The position numbers and the translations under genes were made by a program. The notes under the pieces were generated by a model that saw only the letters and a list, made by a program, of their open reading frames with translations, did not search any database and was not told the origin of the DNA. A DNA stretch of 64,000 nucleotides from Synechococcus lacustris (GTDB taxonomy: Bacteria > Cyanobacteriota > Cyanobacteriia > PCC-6307 > Cyanobiaceae), in assembly GCA_903943975.1 (NCBI GenBank), contig CAJAQB010000012.1, positions 1-64,000 of the forward strand. Reading direction: 5' to 3'. Of the stretch, positions 34,371-43,300 are shown piece by piece; within the stretch, counting starts at the first letter, position 1; each line of letters opens with the position of its first letter.

Positions 34371-37300
34371 TTGGCACCCTCCCCTGCTCCCTCCCCTGTC
34401 GTATCCATTCGTTCCACCCCACTCAATATCCTTTACGGCGAGTCAGGAAACCTGGATCTCAGCTTCGATGAGCAGACGACCACGGGCTATGGCCCCTGGT
34501 TGCAGTTACTCGTGCCTGCCCCCAGCGATCATTTGCAATTCGGGGCGGCTAGCTGGGCCGGGGGCAGCCTCAGCGCCCAGGCCCTCAGCTTCTCGGGGCC
34601 AAACGCCTCAGGGCTCTACACCCTCACCCATCCCTACACCGGCCAAACGCTTACCGGTAACAAGGGCGATCAGCTGCTGATCTGGAAATTTCCCATAGGT
34701 AGTTACGCCGCCGATGCCCCGCCCCTGGAGTTGCGGGTGCCGGTGGCTGTGGCTGCCACCACCCCCACCCTGGGCCCAGTGGCGATCATGGTGGGCGGCG
34801 GCTATGCCCTTGGGGCTGATCCCCTCCAAAACCCCAGCACTGACCCGGCGCTGCAGGCCCCAGCCCTGCCGGGGGCAATTGTGCCTGCGGTGGTACAGCT
34901 GGATAAGGATCCGATCAGCCCTGAATACGAAACCGCCACCGGTCCAAATTTTCCGCGCCAGTGGCGGCTCTCGGTGAATGGGGCCGCCGGCCAAACCCTC
35001 AAGGACCTCACCCTTAGCGACAGCCTGCCCAACGACCCCATTTATCTGGGTACCGATCCGGATGTGGTGAACTTGCCGGTGGTCCTAGCAAAGATCAGCA
35101 GCGAGCCCAAGCTCAATGCCGCCACTGCGCCTGGCAATAACCAGTTGCAGATCAACTACGGCACGGTTACTGGTTTGGCCGCCCAGGAGGACCTGCGGGC
35201 GGAGACCCGCTTCTACATCCCCCCGACCCTCAACCAGGCCAGTGGCGCTCCGATCACTTACACCAACACCGCCAAGTTGGCAGGCACTTGGCTTAATCCT
35301 CCGCTGGGGACCCCTGGGGCCGTGGAGGTGCAAGATCAAGACCCGGAACCTGAAACGATCACGGCCAAGGCTCTAGCAATCCAGAAGTATGACGACAGGC
35401 CGGAAACTTTAGACAAATATGGTCGCGAACTTGCGGGCACTATCTTGCCAGGGGAGATCGTAAATTTTACCCTTGATTTTCAGGTTTCTGATTATTTCGC
35501 CTTTGGCGAACTGAAGATCGAAGATATCCTCGGAGATGGGCTGAGTTTCCTGCCTGGTACGGCCAAAATCCGATTACAGGAACAAGGTAACAGTCTCACT
35601 AATGGGGGGTTTGTTAATTATCTAGATAGTTACCTTGCCTACACTAAAGATTTTAGCTTGGGCAAGGATCGCCTGCAGTTTGATCTATCCAGCTGGCTAA
35701 AAGGCGCTGCCCTGCCAGCTGTGGACGATGGCATCCTGCAGGGGGGCTATGTGGGGGCCAAGGCGGGAGCCAGCCTTGGTAGCATCACTTTCCAGGCCAA
35801 AGTTGATGATTTATTTGTGGCCCCTAAGGTTGCAGGGCAAAACATCAAGGCCGCAGATAATTTGCGCAATGATGTCACATTTGAAGGGCAGATCTATAAT
35901 TACAATGCTGCCAATGCCAGTTTCAGCGATACCAATGTAGTTGTAAGTGACACCAGTGCCGAGGCCCTGCGCATTCCAGAGCCCAGCCTGGTTAAATCAA
36001 TCGTGGCCCGCAATGGCCAGCCCCTCACGGGGCCTGTGGTATTTGCCCCCGGCGACACGGTCACCTATCGATTGCGGGCGGTGTTGCCCACGGGCGATCT
36101 GCAGGCCATGGAGCTGTTGGATTGGTTGCCCACCCCGGGCTTCAGTATTGCTACGGATGCTGCCAATGGGGTTTCCAAGGCTGCCTTTGAAGCATCGGGC
36201 AGTGGCGCCACGGCCGCAAAGCCGCCGGCTGCTGGCAGCTTTGCCTACGGCAGTGAGCACACGGCGCCTCAACTCCAAGAAAATCTGATTCAGGTGGGCC
36301 CTGGCACCAATCAACTGTTGGCCAGTTTTCTAAATACTTCTGACCAGGCAAATAAGGGTCAGGTTGTTGATCTCTACTATACCGTTACGGCCAGCTCGGC
36401 GGTGATGGCAGACCGGCTGGAGCAAACAAATATTTCCCAGCTCAATTACAGTTCCTCCGATGGGGTAAAGCACTCCACAGATCTGGCGGTGGCGATTGGC
36501 GAGCGGCTATCGCCCGATCTGAAAATCCGTAAGGGGGTGGTGAAAACCAGCCGTGACAGTGACGTTACCCCTGACGTCACCCCTGGCGCCAGTTACAGCC
36601 CTGGTAGGAACTTTGGGGGGGTGGAATTTGCGCCAGCTGGCAGTATTGATCTTCCTTTTGTTGGGGGCAGTGGCAAAGGTATCCTCAGCAGCTCGGCCAT
36701 CAGTATTGCCGGTGGCAATGGTTCCACCGGAGCGGTAAAGAGCAGTAGCCTTGATTCAAATGTCTCGAATCTAGACGCCGGCGATTTGATTAGATTTGCA
36801 ATTGTAGTTGAGAACATCGGCACCAGCTATAGGGGTGCTTTTAATGTGCAGCTGCGCGATGATTTGCCAAAGGGTCTGAGCTATGCCGGCAACCTTTCCA
36901 TTGTTGATGGCACCGGAACGGCGCTGGCTTATACCAAGCCCGATGGTTCAGCCGCCACTGCCACCGACTTCTTTTCGCCTGCGGGGGTGATGCTCACCGA
37001 CCCTGGCGCCACCCCTGCCAGCGGTGTGGACGGGCTCAACGGCGGTGCCATCGATGCCTACAACGCCAGCAGCGGCCGGAACATCGCTGTGGTGGTATTT
37101 GATGCGGTTGTTGATACCAGTGCCTATGGGCAGCTGCCAGTCAACGGTGGATCGCTTAAAAATCAAGGCATTCTCGAAGACTACGCCAATGTGGATGAAC
37201 CGGGGGCAAACACGTTTCTGCCAGAGGCAGCTAATCTCAACGATCAGGCCACAGTAAGCTTGCGCAAGGGTGAAATAACCAAGTCGCTGGTGAGTACATC

Positions 37301-40300
37301 TGAGGCCTTTACCAGCGGTAGTAATGTGGCCATCGGCGAGGTTGTGCGCTATCGGCTGCAGGTGAATCTGCCTGAGGGGGAATTGGCAAAGTTTGTGATC
37401 AGCGATGTGCTGCCGGTTGGGATTTCTTTCCTGAATGATGGCAGCGCCCGCGGCCAGCTGCTGGGGGATCTCCAGGCCAGCAGTTCGCCAATTGGGGCCG
37501 ACGGTGTGCTTGCTGCGCCTTCAGTTAGCATCAATAACAATATTAAAACTCTCAATTGGAATTTCGGCAATCTAATAAACAGCAACCGCGACAATGCCTT
37601 TGTGGAGTCTGTGGCGCTGGAGTTCAATGCCCAGGTTGAAAACGTGGTTTCGAACCAGAACGGCACTACTTTGAGTAATATAGGTAGCTTCAACTTCAAC
37701 GGTATTAAAGAGGAGAAGTCTGCGCCCGTTGCTCTAACTGTGGTGGAGCCAGATTTCAGCATCACTAAATCGGCGAGCCCCAGCAGTGGCGATGCCGGTG
37801 ACCTGATCACCTATACGGTGACGATCAAGAACCAGGGCAAAGCTGATGCCTTTGATCTGCTGGTGGATGATCCTCTCGGCAATCTCGGCATTAATTTTGA
37901 TCTGCAATCGCTAACGATCCTCTCGGCTCCCGCCGGTAGCAACCCCAGCACCGTTGGCTCAGTAACTGACAAGGCCAGTGTGGCCGCAGGGGATCTTATC
38001 CATCTCAGTGTCGATCAGCTCAAGGTAGGCGAATCGCTGCAGTTCAGCTATAGCGGTGAGCTGTTGGCGGCCCTGCAGCCCGGCACTTCCCTAGCTAATA
38101 CCGCAAAGCTTAGCTACACCAGCTTGCCCGGTACCAATGCTGCCAGTGGCACTGCCAATGGTGAGAGAAATGGCAGCGATGGCATTGCTGGGGCCCTAAA
38201 CGATTACGCTGCCAGCGCCACGGCCAAGTTGATCAGTAAAGGTTTCACCCCCAGTAAAACCGTTAGGTCGACTTCCGAGCTAGCCACCAGCGGCAATGAT
38301 CTAGCCATTGGTGAGGTGGTGCGCTTCCGCCTCCAGGCCCTTTTCCCTGAGGGCACAATCACCGACCTCAAATTTAACGATGTCCTACCTGCGGGCTTCG
38401 AATATTTAGCAGATGGTGAGGCCAAGCTCGCCTTTGCCGCCACCAAGCCCGGAGATATCAGCTGGAGCCTTTCCGAGCCAATTGCAGACTATTACAAAGT
38501 TGCAAATGGTTCAAATAGTGAGGTGACCCCCACCAAGGCCTTTGCCCCCAGTCAAATCAATCAGGAACTGAGCTGGGCCCTTGGTGATCTGGTAAACCAA
38601 GATCGGCTTAATACCACAGCCGAATCGGTAATTATTGAATTCAATGCCCGAGTTCGCAATGTCACTGCCAACCAAGGGGTCACGGCCAATCAAGCGGCCA
38701 GTATCTTGATTAATAGTGCCACCATATCCCGTGCTGGCACTTCATCTGATAACCGATACAGCGAAACTCTTACAGGACCAAAGCAAACGATTATTGAGCC
38801 CAACCTTGTGCTCACCAAGAAGGCCTCGCCCGCCCCTACAGGCGGCTTCCAAGCCGGCGCCAAGCTCACATACACGATCAACATCACGAACGACGGAGGC
38901 ATGGCAGCCTTTGATGTGCAGGTAGAGGATTTACTCAGTGATCTTGGTGCAGCCTTTGATCTGCAAACGGTGGATCTCTCTAGCATTCCTGGCGCCAGCG
39001 ATCAGTCCAGCACCGCTGGGGTTGGGGCCCCCAACGATAAGGTAATCGTAACGATCCCACGGATTGATAAGGGTCAGAGTCTGAGTTTTAGCTTTACTGG
39101 GCTGCTCACCAATGCGGTTCAGATCAACAACAGCTATACGAATACCGCTACTGCCACCTGGAGCAGCCTGCCAGGAACTGCCATAGGCGAACGCGATGGG
39201 AGAGATGGTTTGCCTGGTGATTCTCCATCAAACACCCAGCCCCTCAATAACTATGCGGCCCACGGCATGGCTAATCTGGCCACGCGCTCCATTGTGTTTA
39301 AGAAATCAATTGCGCTCAGCTCTGAACCAGACAGTATTGGCAACAATCTCTATGTTGGTGAGAAGGTGCGCTTTCGCCTCCAGGCAGATTTGCCAGCCGG
39401 CACCTCCAGTGATGTTCGGATTAGTGATCTTTTGCCAGAGGGCCTCAGTTATGTGGCTGGCAGCACTAAACTGGCCCTAGTGGCCCAGAATAGTTCTGAG
39501 CTTACGCTAAGTGCCATCAGCAATGGGGCAGATTATTTTGTTAAGGCAAATGCGGATAATACGCTGGTCATTCCTGATCGTGCTTTTGAAAATCCCAGCA
39601 GTAGCGGTAGTTGGTCTTTTGGTAACATCGTAAATGCCAACAGTGTTGACGGTTCCACTGAATCATTGATCCTGGAGTTTGATGCCCAAATCGGCAATCA
39701 ATTGGCGAACCAAAATGGACGTGATTTTATAAATACTGCCACCCTTGCAGCCGGTAATTTTACCGGCAATAAGGCTCTAAGTTCCACGGCCCCAACCCTC
39801 ACCCTGAAGGAACCAAAGCTCACGCTCACTAAAACGGCTGACAGCGAGTGCTTAAACAGTCTTCAGGATCCCCAGGCCAACAGCGTTGGCTACAAGTTGG
39901 TGATTAGCAATAGCGGCACAGCTACAGCTTTTGACTTGGATCTACGCGATCTTTTACCGGCGGCGCCCAATGGCACCTTGCTCAACTTGCAGGTTGACTC
40001 GATCACTGCGCTGGGCAGTGCTGGAGCCTCCAACTTTGTGCTGGCCGCAGACAATGGCCCTCGCCTGTTGCACGGCACTATCGCCAAGTTGCCGGTGGGG
40101 GCAAGCTTCGAGATCCGCTACAGGGCCCAGCTCAGCGACCTGGCTGCGCTGCCAGGCAGTCCCGATGTGCCGGATGGCTTGCTCACCAATCTGGCTACGG
40201 TCACCTACACCTCTCTGCCTGGAATTGCCCCCCAGGAACGCACCGGCGCCGATGGATCGGGGGCTGGTCTAAATAATTACGCTGCCAGCCAGGCGCTGGC

Positions 40301-43300
40301 CGTTGCCGTCCAGTCCCATGCTTCCGCTGGCCCTGGGCTGGTGGTTGACGAAGACAACCTCCCAGGCGCCGGCGCCGAAGGCCCCAACAGCAGCATTGGC
40401 CAGAGCAGCAGCACTAAAATCAGCCTTAGTGCCGGCAGTTTTGGCATTAATACTGCCTCTTTGAAGTTGGGCAATAGCACTGTGGCCCTTGCCGGCAGCG
40501 CCGCCAGCGTTAGTGGTTTGGCCCTAGTGGATGCTGATGGCCAAAGCATCGATAAAGATGCCAACGGTCGCCAGATTCTTTGGGACTACGGCATCGTTGC
40601 CGCCCGCACCCTGCGCGGTTATGTGCAAACAACACCAGGCAGCAAAGTGACCCTAGTGGAGCTGCTATTCCCAGCCGCCCCCAGCATTGCCGCTGCATCT
40701 ACGGGCTCGCTAGAGATCAGTGCAAAATTGCTTGGTTCGCTTCAGAGCCACAGCGCGGCCCTTGCCGATAACAACTACAGCACACAACTCCTGGGTAGCT
40801 GGAAAGGTGCTGTGAAGTTGCAGGGCATCGAGCTGCTGCTCGCTGATAGCACTGCCGCCGCCACGGAAGCCTGCGACGACCTCGCCATTCCCATACCGGT
40901 CACGATCCTCGACGACATGCCAACGAGCCCGGCGATAACAGGCGACACGGCGGCCTGTTTTGGTGGCTGGAGTAAGAGCGGCAGCTTTGTAATTCAGCCG
41001 GGCGCTGATAACGGAGTTGTGGGCTTAGTGGTGGATGCCAATGGCAATGGCTCCTTTGATGCCGATGTGGTTTTAAAGGCCGCCAATGGCAGCATCACTG
41101 ATTTGCTGCAGCGCAGTTTTGTGGTTGCGGGTAAAGGGGAGCTGCTGGTTAGTACCAATCTGGCGGCGGGCAGCGGCAGCTGGACATTTAATCCGGCAAC
41201 CAATGGTGCAGCCCAGAGCAGCGAGACATTTTCGATTGGGGTGCGGGATGCCGATGGCGATATCAAATTGAGCAGCCACAGCTTGGTCTTGAACACCAAG
41301 GCGTCATTTGGCAGTGGCAATGATCGGGATTTATTGGTGAATGAGGATGCTTTGCCTAATGCTGGTGGCGAGAATGCGGCGGCGGCGGCCTATGGCAGCA
41401 CTGATACAGCCCAGTTGGTGATCCAGTCAGGGAGTTTGGCCACATCAGCGATTGGCTTTGACCCCTCGGCGGCGGCACTGGGCTCGATCCAATTACTGCG
41501 CAGTGGTCAGGATGTTACGGCGAATTTGGTGGCAGCAGCTTCCAATTCCCTATACAGCTTTGCTGTAACTAGTGGCGTGGGTTTAAACGACACACTCACG
41601 CTTTTCTGGGCCGGTAAGGCGGTGGCCCGCCTGAAGTTGGCATCCACAAGCCTGGCGATTGCTGCGGGCCAGAGCGGCTTCGTTTCCCTGGGGGCCGAGT
41701 TGCTTGGCCCATTGCCCACCCATCTGCTCAAGAACCAAGACGGTGGCTACCAGCCATTGTTATTTGAGGGTCTGCCGTTGATTCTGCAGTCGGCCGAGGG
41801 CTGCGCAGCCCCTGCAACGGTGTCGTTGAGTGTTTACGACGACCGCCCGGCCCTGCGGGTGGTGAATGGTGCCGGATTAACTAGCAGCACCGTGGCGGCC
41901 AATGCTTCCATTACTGGCAGTTGGGGGCGATCCCTTGATGCAACCGGTGGCTATGGGGCGGCGGTGGGAGCCGATAGCAGTGTTTATGCCAACGCTGATT
42001 TCGCTGCCGGGGCCGGCTGGGAAGTTTTGCTCAATGGCATTACCTACAGCAGTGCCCAGGCTGCCGCTGGCATTGCCGTAACGGCCACCGATGGCACCGC
42101 CCTGGGCAGCTTGCTGCTGCAGGCGGCGGGGGGCTGGAGTTTCAACTCCCTAGCCACTGTATTCAACCAGGAGCAGTTCAGTTTTTCTGTGCGGGTGCTG
42201 GATGCAGATGGTGATGCCAGGAGTGTGAACCATCGGATCACCGTGGTGGCAGCCAATGCCCCTGAAATGCAGGCTCCCCAGCTCAACCTTGATGAAGATA
42301 ATCTGCTGGCCGGTGCTGGCGAAGGGCCAAATTCAACTATTGGTGTAAGTGATCTTCAGTTTGTGGAACTCACGGCCAAAACTGCAGCGATTAATTCCTT
42401 GGTTTTCGCCCAGGCTGTTATTCCACCGGTGCTGCTGGATGCCAATGGTCTGCCACTCACTGGCTTGGTTTGGAGCCGGGGCCTGGATGGCTTGAGTCTC
42501 ACAGCCAGCTATGGCGGTGTAGATGTGTTGCGTTTGGAGCTGCCGGCCAATATTTTAGTGGCGGCGGGGAGCACCGGAAAACAGGCGCTCAGCGCCACCT
42601 TGCTGGCAGCGTTACCAAGCCACCTAAAGAGCAATGCTGATAACGACTACAGCCGCGGGCTGTTAACTCCAACAACTCCGCCCTTTAGCGGTTCCATAGA
42701 GATCACTGGCGTGGAGTTGCTGGCCACCGCCAGCAATGGTCAAACGGCCCACGCGATTGCCGGGCTCAGCATCCTCGACGATATGCCCTCTCCCTTGGAT
42801 CTTCAGGGCGGTGGCCAGATCTCTTTCGGTTCGGCTAATCCCCTCACCGGCAGTTTCCTGGTGAATCCAGGGGCAGATAACGGCAGCTTGGCAGTCAGTG
42901 TCACGGTAGCGGGGCAAGTGCTTCAGCTTGCCCCTAGCAGCCCTGGCGGTTTCCTTGTAATTCCGGATTGCGGACGGCTTGATATTCAGGTCGATTTTGC
43001 CGCTGGGATTGGCAGTTGGAGTTTTGCGGTTGATTCCACTGGCGCTGGCGCCACCCAGACAAGTTTCTCCATAAGTGTTCAGGATGGCGATGGCGATCGC
43101 CGCCTTGAAGCCCACACCATTCAGATTGATCTGCCCGCAGCGATTGATCTGGGGGCTGGGGGCGGTTTGCTGGTGCTGAATGAAGACGCCCTGGCGATCC
43201 CCCTGGTGGGTCCCGATTCCCCCTACACCAACAGCTACGACAACAGCGCCGCCAAGGGTGCCCAAACCAGTATCAGTATTCAGTTCAATGGCGATCAGGT

